Assembly (NCBI GenBank): GCA_035578905.1
Contig: JAQJVL010000260.1
Location: 450,501 to 514,500 of the forward strand
Reading direction: 5' to 3'
Source of the DNA: Stictocephala bisonia
Taxonomy: Eukaryota > Arthropoda > Insecta > Hemiptera > Membracidae
Length of the DNA: 64,000 nt
Position numbers and translations under genes: made by a program. Within the stretch, counting starts at the first letter, position 1. Each line of letters begins with the position of its first letter. Under the pieces are notes generated by a model. The model was not told where the DNA came from and made no database searches. It worked only from the letters and a program-made list of their open reading frames with translations. Shown piece by piece: positions 10,133-19,943 of this stretch.

Positions 10133-13100
10133 TCAATCTCTTTGCCCCAAGAAACCCCCAGGAACACCAACTCCTGGATCAACCGTTCCCCGGAAAGCCT
10201 TAAGCTGGGACACATGGGCTTTCCTGAACACCCTGCCTGACTGGGGATCAACCAGCAGAGCAGTCACCGGTGACAAAAACCTGTCGATGCGGTGGGGACC
10301 AGACCACCGATAGCACAACTTGGCAGCTCTTCGTTCCGCGGCCGAACTGACCGGGTGAGCCTGACAAAGAACCAGATCTCCAACCTGAAAAGGGTTAGGA
10401 GTGCGACCCTTATCATACCTCCTCCTCACTCTCTCTCTAGCACGTAGCAGGTTGCGCCGAGCAGCCCGCCACGTGGACACTACGTCAGTGGCACCTGGCG
10501 TAGGTAGAAGATCCTCTAACCTCCACAAGTTGGACAAAGGGTTGTTAGGAGGGTAGCCATGTAGAATCTCGAAGGGAGTGGCATTGTGACTCTCATGCTT
10601 AGAAGAGTTAAAAGCAAGCTGGAGCCAAGAGAGACTCTCATCCCAGGTGTTCTGCTTCTCAGCATGGAAGGAAATAAGGGCAGACCGAAGATTGCGGTTG
10701 AACCGCTCTGCATGAGAAGGCTGTGGGTAATACGGAGAGGTAGTCACATGCCTGATACCATTGCCAAAACAGAACCTACGAAACTCATGGGAGGTAAACT
10801 GGCTACCGTTGTCGGACACAAGAGTGGAAGGCACACCAAAGTGCTGGAAGAGTTGGGACTGGAGAGCACGGATGGTGAGCTTAGCCGTGGCACTCCGAAG
10901 TGGGAAAAGCCAAACGAACCTCGAGAAAGCATCCACACAAACAAGTAGGTAGGAGCTACCTGACTTGCTACGGGGAAAAGGACCCACGTAGTCGATGAAC
11001 ACCTTCTCAAAAGGACGCTCGGCCACCTCAGAAGATAACAACCCTAACCTTGCATTCTGACTAGGCTTGCTGAGAGAGCACAGGTGACAAGCCCGCACTC
11101 TGCCAGCAACATCCCGGTCCATGCCCTTCCAGATGAAGTACCTACGAATCTTAGCGATGGTCTTATGAATGCCAAGATGACCGCCCACAAGGGAAGAGTG
11201 ATAATACTGAAAGACCATCGGTACTGGATGACTAGGCAGCACTACACGGGGTTCACCCCTCTGTCGAGGACGGCAACAGAGTACCCCTTTGGACAGAAAA
11301 TAGGGAGGGTGGGCACCTCCCTCTTGAAGCTCACCTAAGATGACTGACAGCTCGGGATCTTTCTGCTGATGGGACAGTAGGTCGTCAAAAGCCAGAGGAA
11401 AATCCAGAAGAACAGCACCACACTGAGCAACAGCCTCAGTCGGTGGATCACTGGGTTCGTGGTACATGCGGGAAAGAGCATCCGCGATGACATTCTGGGT
11501 ACCCCTAAGATGTTGGACTCGGAACTTAAAAGCAGAAATTTTGACCACCCAGCGACCAATTTTCCCGAGCTGTCGGGGATGGGCAAGAAGCCAAGACAGT
11601 GCCTGATTGTCCGTCTCCAGCAAGAACTCAGCGTGTTCCAAGAAACGCCGAAACTTGTCCGTACCAAAGACAACAGCCAGACACTCTAACTCATAGATGG
11701 AAGAAGCTTTCCTTTCCTGGTGAGACAACGTCCTCGAAGCAAAAGCGATGGGCTGCCTGACCCCATCAAACTCCTGAGAAAGAACAGCAGCAATGGCGGA
11801 GGAGGAGGCATCAGTCTGAAGAATGAATTCTCTGCTAAAATCAGGCATACGCAGGACAGGAGGTTGCATGATAGCCTCCTTGAGAGCATCAAAGGCAGTC
11901 TGCTGAGCTTGGCCCCACACAAAAGGGACACCTTTCTTACGCAGCTCGTTCAACGGGGCAGCAAGCTCGGCCACGTTAGGGATGAAGCGACGGTAAAAAT
12001 TCACCATCCCCACAAAACGGGCAATCCCCTTGGCATCTCTGGGAGGAGGAAAATCCCGAATGCCCTGGGTCCTCGCAGGATCTATGCAGACGCCTCGAGA
12101 AGAGATAAGATGACCCAGAAAAGAAATCTCAGGACGAGCAAAAGTGACTTTCTCTGGATTGACGGTAAGGCCAGCTGATTTGAGGCGACTAAGAACTTCC
12201 TCCAGATGTTGCATGTGTTCCCCGAAAGTCTCACTGTAGACAAGAAGATCGTCCAGGTAATTGAAAACAAACTTGAACTTCACATCATGGAAGATGGAAT
12301 CAAGCAGACGAGTAAGAGTCTGGGCACCCACAGCAAGACCCATAGGAACCCTAGTGAACTGATAGAGATTCCAGGGAACACAGAAGCTAGTCATGGGCCG
12401 TGATTCCTTTTTCAATGGAATCTGATGGTAGGCCTGGTTCAAATCAAACACACTGAAAAACTTAGCCTTACCGAACCAATCAAACGCAGAATGCAAATCA
12501 GGCAGAGGTACCGAGTCAATAGCGACCTTAGCGTTGAGCCTCCGATAATCCATCACAAGCCTAGACTTACCATTAGGCTTGGGCACAAGAAAAGCTGGAC
12601 TGGCATAAGCAGAACGAGACGGTTCAATCACACCCTTGCTCAGAAGATCTTCTATCATAGCCCTCATAACCTCCATCTTTGGGGGAGCAAGTTTGTACGG
12701 ATGACTTCTAACTGGCTGAGAATCGGTGAGGTGGATCTCATACTCCAGAAGAGAAGTGACCCCAAGCTCAGCCGTAAGCACATCAGGAAACCGCAAACAC
12801 AGCCTCCTAATGGCCTCCGCCTGCTCAGGGGGGAGATGACCAACTGGATCCACCTTGGGTTGTTCGGGCTCCCAACCCACCTCTCTGACTGCAGGAGGGC
12901 AGTCAGAATCACCTACTAGAGGCACCAAAACTCGCCGATTAAACTTGAAAAATATCTGGCGCTTCTGGAGGTCAAGCACCATACCACTCTTAAAAATAAA
13001 GTCTGCCCCTAGGATACAAGAAACCGCCAGGTCCTTGGCAACCAGAAAACCCCACCTCCAGGAAAATCCTTCAATTTTAAAATGTAATGACGCCTTTAGA

Positions 13101-13411
13101 AGTATGGGTAGAGGAGTTTGGGATGCCGTCCAGCAAGTAATAGAAGAAGGCTCGGTGTGCCTGACAAGTCCTAAGGCGTCAAGGGACTCAAAAAGAGAAA
13201 GGCTGATGATACTGCATGCCGAACCAGAATCAAGAAGGGCTCGACACACCGTACCACCAAAAGAAACAAAAACACCAGGACACACCGAGGTGACCGCACT
13301 AAGTCCCAGGGAAGCCATGCCAGCAAGGCCCGAAAAATCCCCGACACTCCTGCTATGGGCACGTGTCAGAGGCAAATGGCCACGGTCAGTCGCAACAACG
13401 CGGGGAGCTAC
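10133..13411 (-). CDS. pol: Gypsy pol polyprotein (protease, RT, RNase H, integrase)
   Basis: About 1,080 codons are open without a stop. Domains in order are: aspartic protease (ALLDSGSACS, near residue 48); RT with FSVFDLNQAYHQIP and the YLDD active site; RNase H (LQTDASSSAIAAVLS to NVIADALSR); H2C2 zinc finger (HLGIHKTIAKIRRY to ACHLC); integrase core with Asp in VFIDYVGPF, Asp in LVSDNGSQF and Glu in SHAERFNR; and a C-terminal GPY/F-like module (RWSGPHRIDRF). The pol frame has no ATG near its start. It overlaps the gag stop and is offset by -1, so a Gag-Pol fusion by -1 frameshifting near 13411 is the likely expression route. The retroelement RT, RNase H and integrase motifs all look intact. 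Confidence 0.92.
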   Translation of the reverse strand, partial: VAPRVVATDRGHLPLTRAHSRSVGDFSGLAGMASLGLSAVTSVCPGVFVSFGGTVCRALLDSGSACSIISLSLFESLDALGLVRHTEPSSITCWTASQTPLPILLKASLHFKIEGFSWRWGFLVAKDLAVSCILGADFIFKSGMVLDLQKRQIFFKFNRRVLVPLVGDSDCPPAVREVGWEPEQPKVDPVGHLPPEQAEAIRRLCLRFPDVLTAELGVTSLLEYEIHLTDSQPVRSHPYKLAPPKMEVMRAMIEDLLSKGVIEPSRSAYASPAFLVPKPNGKSRLVMDYRRLNAKVAIDSVPLPDLHSAFDWFGKAKFFSVFDLNQAYHQIPLKKESRPMTSFCVPWNLYQFTRVPMGLAVGAQTLTRLLDSIFHDVKFKFVFNYLDDLLVYSETFGEHMQHLEEVLSRLKSAGLTVNPEKVTFARPEISFLGHLISSRGVCIDPARTQGIRDFPPPRDAKGIARFVGMVNFYRRFIPNVAELAAPLNELRKKGVPFVWGQAQQTAFDALKEAIMQPPVLRMPDFSREFILQTDASSSAIAAVLSQEFDGVRQPIAFASRTLSHQERKASSIYELECLAVVFGTDKFRRFLEHAEFLLETDNQALSWLLAHPRQLGKIGRWVVKISAFKFRVQHLRGTQNVIADALSRMYHEPSDPPTEAVAQCGAVLLDFPLAFDDLLSHQQKDPELSVILGELQEGGAHPPYFLSKGVLCCRPRQRGEPRVVLPSHPVPMVFQYYHSSLVGGHLGIHKTIAKIRRYFIWKGMDRDVAGRVRACHLCSLSKPSQNARLGLLSSEVAERPFEKVFIDYVGPFPRSKSGSSYLLVCVDAFSRFVWLFPLRSATAKLTIRALQSQLFQHFGVPSTLVSDNGSQFTSHEFRRFCFGNGIRHVTTSPYYPQPSHAERFNRNLRSALISFHAEKQNTWDESLSWLQLAFNSSKHESHNATPFEILHGYPPNNPLSNLWRLEDLLPTPGATDVVSTWRAARRNLLRARERVRRRYDKGRTPNPFQVGDLVLCQAHPVSSAAERRAAKLCYRWSGPHRIDRFLSPVTALLVDPQSGRVFRKAHVSQLKAFRGTVDPGVGVPGGFLGQRD

Positions 13412-14742
13412 TGTGGAGGCAACCCCCCGCGCTGAGCGTTTCCCGCCCCACGACCCCGAGCACGTGGACAGTCACGTCGAATGTGACCAGGTTGGCCACA
13501 AGCAAAGCACACAACCGGAGGCCGAGAACCACGACCCTCCACTGGCTGACTCACACCTACAGACATAGCCGGTCGACGGGTGGGGAGAGCACGATGACTC
13601 TCAGAATCCCTCCCTTGCTGGTCTGAGAACTGCACGCTGCGCGAAACAATGCACAGCTGATGCAGCTCCCGAAAAGTCGAAGGAACACCAGCAAAAACCA
13701 ATCTGCACCGTTCTTCAGGCGAAATGCCATCCAGGATGACACGAACGGTGTCAGCTTCGGAAAGTGTGAGGCGCAACGCTTGACGAGCTTCCTTGACTGA
13801 AGAAACATAGGCTGCCAGAGACTCGCCCCTACCCTGCGACCGATAAAATCTGTCCATGACCATCCTCTCCCTGAGTCGAATGGGAAGAAACGATGAAAGT
13901 AACTCTCGATGGAACGAGTCCACCGAGGCATCACTGGCCAAGACAGAACTCAGCAACTCCCCAACGGGACCTCTACAATACGGGAAAACCAGACGAAGCA
14001 AGTCCCCAGCCTGCATGCCGGGCATCTCACTAAGTCTGAGAAAAGCCACCAGAAACTTAAGAAGCTCCTCAGGATCCATCCCATCGATCACAGGGAGATT
14101 CTGGATCATGGGCGTGAGAGGGTTAGGTAGCTTGTGGTAGCTCAGCTGCAGAAGAGCAGGTGAACCCAAAGAAGTAGTAGGAACGGCAGCTGGAGCCGAA
14201 CCACGAGCAACCTCAACAGAAACGCCTGCAGGCTCAGAAGGAAGCTCAGGCACAGTGAGAGCCGGTGTCTCAGCCTGCGGCCTCGACACGTTAGGCGACA
14301 GTGCGAAAATAGGCCGCTGACCCAGACCCGTAGGAGTCGTGGAACCGGAGAGTGCCTGAAAAATCTCCTCCAGCCTAGCCACACTCTCCAAGATCCACGC
14401 CCTTCCAGATGGCTCCAACCCCGGTGCCCGGTTGACCAGCCTTAAACGGGCAAGCAGATGCCCCAAACGTGCAAGGCGGCAGGCCCGGTCACGACCCACT
14501 GGAGGTTCAAACTGCAAATCTTCCAACACCCCTTCCCAATCTTTCACCTTACGTTTACAAACCCCCAACTCATCCCCAACCTCCAGCAGGTCAGACCAAT
14601 CCACCGCCGTACCCGCGGACAACTGCTCCCGCAGCAACCTCCGGAGATTCAAAACATCCCCTTCCGGAGTCACACCCCGCGACCTCAACTCAAATATCAA
14701 CTCCTCCTTCACCAGGAGCGCAACATTCTGCAGATAGGCCAT
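13408..14742 (-). CDS. gag: Gypsy Gag with one CCHC zinc knuckle
   Basis: I chose ATG 14742 (MAYLQNVALLVKEELIFELR) over an upstream TTG because the family starts with ATG. This gives 444 codons ending in TAG at 13410-13408. The middle resembles a retrotransposon Gag capsid (QGRGESLAAYVSSVKEARQ, then RVILDGISPEERCRL). The C-terminus has a single zinc knuckle, CFACGQPGHIRRDC (CX2CX4HX4C), followed by an Arg/Gly-rich tail. Gag would package the element's RNA into particles. Pol follows in the -1 frame. Confidence 0.9.
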   Translation of the reverse strand: MAYLQNVALLVKEELIFELRSRGVTPEGDVLNLRRLLREQLSAGTAVDWSDLLEVGDELGVCKRKVKDWEGVLEDLQFEPPVGRDRACRLARLGHLLARLRLVNRAPGLEPSGRAWILESVARLEEIFQALSGSTTPTGLGQRPIFALSPNVSRPQAETPALTVPELPSEPAGVSVEVARGSAPAAVPTTSLGSPALLQLSYHKLPNPLTPMIQNLPVIDGMDPEELLKFLVAFLRLSEMPGMQAGDLLRLVFPYCRGPVGELLSSVLASDASVDSFHRELLSSFLPIRLRERMVMDRFYRSQGRGESLAAYVSSVKEARQALRLTLSEADTVRVILDGISPEERCRLVFAGVPSTFRELHQLCIVSRSVQFSDQQGRDSESHRALPTRRPAMSVGVSQPVEGRGSRPPVVCFACGQPGHIRRDCPRARGRGAGNAQRGGLPPQ

Positions 14743-14898
14743 CTCTAACACAACAATTCTCAACAATATACACAAAAAAAACGACAACTCCAGGGTCCAA
14801 GACGAACTAAACCCTCAGCCTACCGAGCCACTGCCGACCACTCCAATCCACCCATGAAACCCATTCAACAAAGTAACCAAGCGGATTGCCTAGGTTTT

Positions 14899-14900
<2 letters not shown>

Positions 14901-14930
<30 letters not shown>

Positions 14931-14996
14931 CTACAAAGTTAAATGATTTATTTGGGTTTTTAATTGTTTTACTTTTTAAATAATTATTTATTGGTT

Positions 14997-15028
<32 letters not shown>

Positions 15029-15111
15029 GCAATACCAAGACACCTTGACGGTAGGTCGGCCAACCATGACCTACTAACTGGCAAACACCCACCGTCCACA
15101 ACCAAGAAAGA

Positions 15112-15161
<50 letters not shown>
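14901..15161. repeat. Three long T tracts in the Gypsy leader
   Basis: Runs of about 30 T (14901-14930), 23 T (15004-15026) and 45 T (15117-15161) lie between the primer-binding site and gag. In the element's RNA they would be A tracts in the 5' untranslated leader. Confidence 0.85.
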
Positions 15162-15163
<2 letters not shown>

Positions 15164-15165
15164 GC

Positions 15166-15183
15166 AACCACGCTCTGCTACCA
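15166..15183 (-). other. Primer-binding site
   Basis: Two bases after the 5' LTR the minus strand reads TGGTAGCAGAGCGTGGTT. It begins TGG, as a site complementary to a tRNA 3'-CCA end should. I could not assign the tRNA. Confidence 0.65.
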
Positions 15184-15185
15184 AT

Positions 15186-17231
15186 TGAGACCCATCCCCC
15201 CCACCAAAGCTGGAAAGCGTGCCAACTGGGGGATGGCTCAAAACAAGTCGAGCGATGGGATCACGGGCGGCAGTTGGAGGGTCAAAAATCAAACTCGGCA
15301 GCTGAGCAAAACTACTTTTATTATTAAGAAAACAAACTGGCAGGCAGAAGGCCACAACAAAAAAGGCAGAAGGCCACAATATAAATTCTCACTTAAATAA
15401 ATAATAACAAACACTAAAATTACCAAGATACTACACAATAAACTACAGAAACAACAAACTCCACAAATACCAAAATTTAACAATCAATTTTTGTATGGCC
15501 TATCTGCAGTTTGGCCTGAGACTCCCAAAACGTAAGGAAAATTTATTAACAAAAATTTAAAAGGGGACAAACTTAGAAACAAATTTAGATAACCCCAAAT
15601 AAAAGTGAAAATTTAGAAAACGTCTGGAAAACAACAATTAACCCGGCAATTTAGCCCACATATCCCTTGATTCCACCGAGGCCAGGGAGTAAGCCGGCAT
15701 CCCTGGGCAGCTCCGAATTGAAGTTAAGCAAAAGCACAATAATCCCCTTTTGGTGAGTTTAAAAATTAAACAATTTAAAAGAAAATATAACACGGTACCG
15801 TTCGAGTAAAAATTCACTTCAAAATCCCCCCCTAATACACTTAACAAAAAATAAATAACAATAACTAGGCCTAAGCATATAAATAAATAATAACAGGATT
15901 GAATAATGGGGACCTAACAAATATAAAAATCTAAACAAATGTAACAAGAAATAAACTAATTAAACTAATAACAATAAATATCAACGTTTTCTTCTTCTTT
16001 TTTTTTTTTTTTTCTGAAATTTGAAATATATAGATATCTAGCAATGTCCCCATGGCTGTGTTGCATCACTGTTAAAGTTCAAGTTTTAGGCCTAGGCCAC
16101 ATACAGTTCCATAATCATTTTTTTCTTCTTCTATATTTCTTTTTTATTTATTTATTTTTCTTTTCACAAATCACCCCCAGCTCAGCCGCCGGGAAAAATA
16201 AGGAACGCACTGACCTGAGGACAGAAGACTTGTACCCTAAAGATGTAGAGCGGGTAGCGGGCGACTCCAGGCTCCAACATGGTCCTCAGGCCAGGCTAGC
16301 AGTGAAGATGATAGAACATTGCCCGGACGACCGGCTGAGGGTTGAAAGTCCCACTCAAGGACCCTGGACTGCAACCAGACCACAGCACATTAAAAATAGA
16401 ACAGCCAAACCCTTTTACAAAAATAACACATAACAACTAAATATAAGTGTGCATGATTTCGCCAAACTTAACATGAAGAGACAAACTTATACATGATTGG
16501 AGCAACAAGACAGTGAAAGATTAACTTTAGGCTATGGAATATTTAACAACTTACAATTTAACCAATTACAAGTTAACAAATTACCAAAGAATTAATTACG
16601 TATATGAACTTAAAAAGACAAACTGAAAACCAGGCTATGGAACATGAGCAATAGGAATTAACATGAAAAGCTAAAGATAGGCTAGGTTATTGTCAATGAA
16701 CAAAAAAAGATGGTAAATCGGTAACTACAACTGTAAAAAGGCTCAATAAACATTATACAGAATTACAATTGAAAATAAAACAAGATATAATAAAGCAATT
16801 ACTGGTAAACCTGTAACCTGGAGCACATGGCTCAAACATAGGTTAACTAAACTAGACAAAGAAAATACAAATTTAACAAAACCCTAAAACACAAGCAAGA
16901 ACGATTAATATGATGGAAACAAAATATTCTCACCAAAAGGGTGATTCGATATTAGAAATTTACAAAATGAACACTTACGTTACAGTGTCTCTCAGCCACG
17001 CATAGTTAGTTGATCGGCAGACAGCACAAGACTAACCTCCGCAGACCCACAGAACAGCTCGAACCATCTAGAAGGCTGGTCAAGCGTACCGAAGCTTCTG
17101 GAACACGGAACTTAACGGAACCGGGCCAACGGCTACCAAAGTACGCGGAACGCAGAGCGTGAGCGATCTCAGGCAGCCTGGCAGACAACGGAAAAAAAAC
17201 CGAAATGTACCGGTCAAAACGACCCGGTACA
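15186..17231 (-). repeat. 5' LTR of the Gypsy element (2,046 bp)
   Basis: This is the partner of 7865-9905 with the same termini. It would hold the element's promoter. The 5-bp length difference lies in the poly-T run near 16000. Confidence 0.9.
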
Positions 17232-17640
17232 TTGGATACTTTGTATTTGATGAAAACACTAAAGTCTTACCACCTAAAGAAGCTAAAGATAACTCTAATA
17301 TGATTTTTGACGACATTGCGAGTGAAAAACACGATAATATACGCAACTACTTTACCATGGGCCGACATAATAACATTAATTCCTTTTATATAGGTCAAAC
17401 CTACAGTAGGATACCCAAACAGTTAGTGAGAGATAATACAAACTTGATAATTTTATTCAAACAGGACGAAACAAATCTCAAACATGTACAATGACCATGT
17501 AAATACGGACATGACTTTTGAAAAGTTTAAAGAAATGTGTGCTTTAGCTTGGAAAGATAATTACAGTTTTATTTGTATTAGTAAAGATTGTGAATTAGAT
17601 GAAGGGAGATAAAGAGTTGGTTTTGACAAGTTTTTAGTCT

Positions 17641-18024
17641 CGTAATATAAATACGGTCAACTTTAATTTACATTAACAGTTAGTGCTAGGCTGCAAAATG
17701 GTACGTTTCGGACTTTGATGGTAAAGGTGTTTCCTTAAAACAGATAATTCGTTATTTGAGAAGAAATAAAAAACGAGTGTTATTCTTTAGACAAGTTGAA
17801 TTACCGTAATGGTAAAGAAACAGGTTCATCACAGTTACTGTGTTTTATATTCCCAAGGACAGAGGATAGAGACCGTCAAGGATCCGTGATGTTGAACCTA
17901 GTCCTGTACTTTTAGCGCGCATTAGTGGTTGTGGTTTCCCGCGTCCTGGAGTTTGATATCCTTTATGTAAAATTCTTTATTATACAAAAGAACAAACTTT
18001 GAAAATTGTTAATCATTTATAAAC
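17641..18024 (+). pseudogene. Polinton remnant, unassigned, with TATA box
   Basis: TATAAATA lies at 17646-17653, just after the ATPase stop, and could drive the next gene. A short frame near 17715 reads DFDGKGVSLKQIIRYLRRNK, then stops near 17807. A second piece near 17820 reads RNRFITVTVFYIPKD. I do not recognise the product. Confidence 0.4.
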
Positions 18025-19001
18025 ATGCAACGTAACAGCAAACATCAATCTCTTACGAGAAGAATTGTTCAGTTGCAAGATGCTGTTCGCCGCAAGTATC
18101 GTGCTTTCAAGTTGGGTAACATGTATACCGAGCAAACATTAGAAAAACAGTACAAACCAATTTTGACTGAACTTAGAAAGAGAACAGAGTACGAACCATA
18201 TAAAAACTGAACCAAAGGAGGAACCTATGGACCTCAGTGCGGACGAGCAGAATAATTAAAAGCCAGACCACATGTCTACGCCTAAAGGACCGTCATTTAT
18301 TCAAGACACGCAAGTGTTTGAAATATCTTCCCCCCTACCCTCAGTTAGTCAATTAATTCAAAGTCCCGCAAAGTTTCACGAGGCTTTGCAGTACGTTTTA
18401 GAGACATTTAACGTATATATCACACAAAAATATATGTTAAAACTTTTGAAAGACGAGGCCGGTGTTAAGAATAAAATGGACAATATTTACAGGCCACATA
18501 TAGACGGTGATAAATTAATGGTGGGTAATCAACAGCTTACATTCGAAAACGAAGGAAACATTCATTTGAACAATGTACAGTACAGAGGAACCGAAGGTCT
18601 TTACGAATTATTATTTAAAAGACAACCCGATGAACATTTATACACACAAGATGACTTGGACGCTTATAAAGATGTACTTATAAAGACAAATGCGCATAAA
18701 AAAGGTTATTAACCTCATAATCACATTAACCGGCCGAAAAGTTCCATGAAATATAAAAATATAATATCCGTATTATTTTCTAAACAATTGTACGTAGAGG
18801 GCTAAAAGACTTTGGTCCACGTGACATTTCCTATTGGGACAATCCGAACGAGTTATGCGATAGGTTGAAACTAATTATAGCCTCAACAGAGGCAGGAAAT
18901 GGTAACCATAGGAACGAAATTCAAAATATCGTAGAGGAATTAAAAGAAGCTAAAATTATATCAGGAGCTGGCAATAGCCGATACAAATCATTAGTCGGTT
19001 G
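18025..19001 (+). pseudogene. Conserved Polinton protein, function unknown, broken
   Basis: The frame begins at ATG 18025 (MQRNSKHQSLTRRIVQLQDA), a basic, helical start. It shifts near 18200 into IKTEPKEEPMDLSADEQNN, then an in-frame TAA near 18257, and continues as MSTPKGPSFIQDTQVFEI. The centre (GTEGLYELLFKRQPDEHLYT) and the C-terminus (RDISYWDNPNELCDRL, SGAGNSRYKSLVG) resemble a protein I have seen repeatedly in invertebrate Polintons, whose role I do not know. Further frame changes lie near 18716 and 18800. The intact form would be roughly 310 residues. It lies between the ATPase and the F-box-like gene. Confidence 0.6.
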
Positions 19002-19010
19002 AGACTCAAC

Positions 19011-19860
19011 ATGGATACTTTACCAATTGAGGTTAAAATGCAGATTTTACTTAACCTACCAATTGAACAAGTTAGTTTCATTACAGACTCGTATTTTTGG
19101 TTTCTTTACGAGAAATTACACCCACACAGAAATATAAAGTTTAAACAGTTATCTTGTTTACCAAACTATACAATCAACCGTACTCTAGAAGAGTGTGACT
19201 ATGTGACCTCACTGTATGGCAAAGCTTTATACCTTGGTCATATTGACGAGACCTTCCAAACAGTACCTTTCAAAGTAGAAAGTGACGAACCTTGTTGGTT
19301 CCATATTTTTTTTAAAAAAGGAGGGTAAACACAGATATTGTTTTAAGTCCTATTACATTTTCCAAAGTGATTATGAAAATAACATAGGAAAGGAAGTCGA
19401 CTTACAGTTGGCAATATCTAATACAAACACAACGGCGGAGATATATTCCAGATTAAAAAGACAAGTACCACCACTATACGAAATAAAACTACATGGACGT
19501 CTATAGTTGAACACCTCCCTAGCAGATCCTGACGATTATGTACGCAACCATGCAGAACTATATGCATTTATAAGTTTCAACTCCAAAATAGTAGAATCTG
19601 ACCATATTTCGTCTTCTATTAAACAAAACGAAAGAATTATTGGTATTATAGTCCCGCAAACACCGTGTATGTGTGATTGGTGGTTCGAAGATGAATGGGG
19701 GTTCGACAATTACTTTGGTGATTGTCATTATAGGGAAGTTTATTTAAATGGAAGAAACAAATATAGAGATACCTTACATCATTGGGAAGGAAATAGACAT
19801 TTTACGTCGATCCATACTTATCTAGATGCTAGATATACTACTTATCCATACGGATCCTAG
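19011..19860 (+). pseudogene. Polinton accessory gene with F-box-like N-terminus
   Basis: From ATG 19011 the protein begins MDTLPIEVKMQILLNLPIEQ, matching the LPxEvxxxILxxLP core of F-box domains, which recruit substrates to SCF ubiquitin ligases. The remainder (about 280 residues in all) is not recognised. It contains a Cys/Trp-rich patch, TPCMCDWWFEDEWGFDNY, near the C-terminus. Breaks are a one-base slip in an A run near 19318 and an in-frame TAG at 19504. The start lies 10 bases after the preceding gene's stop. The F-box reading rests on a short motif and could be chance. Confidence 0.5.
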
Positions 19861-19903
19861 ATGCAGATCCGTGCTTAAAAAGTATTTTAGTTATTTTTAT
19901 AAG

Positions 19904-19912
19904 TATATATAA
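19904..19912 (+). promoter_or_regulatory. TATA box before the fibre-repeat gene
   Basis: TATATATAA lies 32 bases before the ATG at 19944. This spacing implies a very short 5' untranslated region, as in compact viral-type genes. A similar TATAAATA is at 17646. Confidence 0.5.
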
Positions 19913-19943
19913 ACAGACACAGGCTGTATTCATCAATTCAACT

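Larger units (their letters stand above)
7865..17231 (-). mobile_element. Ty3/Gypsy LTR retrotransposon, structurally complete
   Basis: The element is flanked by a perfect 4-bp duplication, TTGG (7861-7864 and 17232-17235). The LTRs (7865-9905 and 15186-17231) start TGTACCGG and end GTCTCA in the sense direction. A primer-binding site, gag, pol in the -1 frame and a polypurine tract are all present and in order. The coding regions have no internal stops. By eye the LTRs differ only in one poly-T length and a two-base change (near 8757 versus 16084), so the insertion looks recent. No env gene is visible between pol and the 3' LTR. Confidence 0.92.
7559..17640 (+). pseudogene. Polinton packaging ATPase, split by an LTR element
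   Basis: The 5' part (ATG 7559 to 7864) carries Walker A, GPRNCGKT, at about residues 55-62. It has a one-base shift near 7805. The frame then meets a 9.37-kb retrotransposon (7865-17231). The 3' part resumes at 17236 with FDENTKVLPPKEAKD, the Walker B segment NMIFDDIASEK, and GRHNNINSFYIGQTYSRIP. It shifts frame again near 17487, and an in-frame TAA lies near 17609. Members of this FtsK/HerA-like (A32) family pump DNA into virions; in Polintons the gene follows integrase, as here. The integrase frame ends only a few bases upstream. Confidence 0.85.

Noticed and set aside
14742..14787. Gag starting at the upstream TTG
   Set aside because: The ATG at 14742 starts a family-like N-terminus; the 15 upstream codons are hydrophobic and unsupported.
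10586..14810. Plus-strand ORFs across the Gypsy region
   Set aside because: They are antisense shadows of gag and pol. None shows a domain, and the minus-strand frames carry all retroelement motifs.
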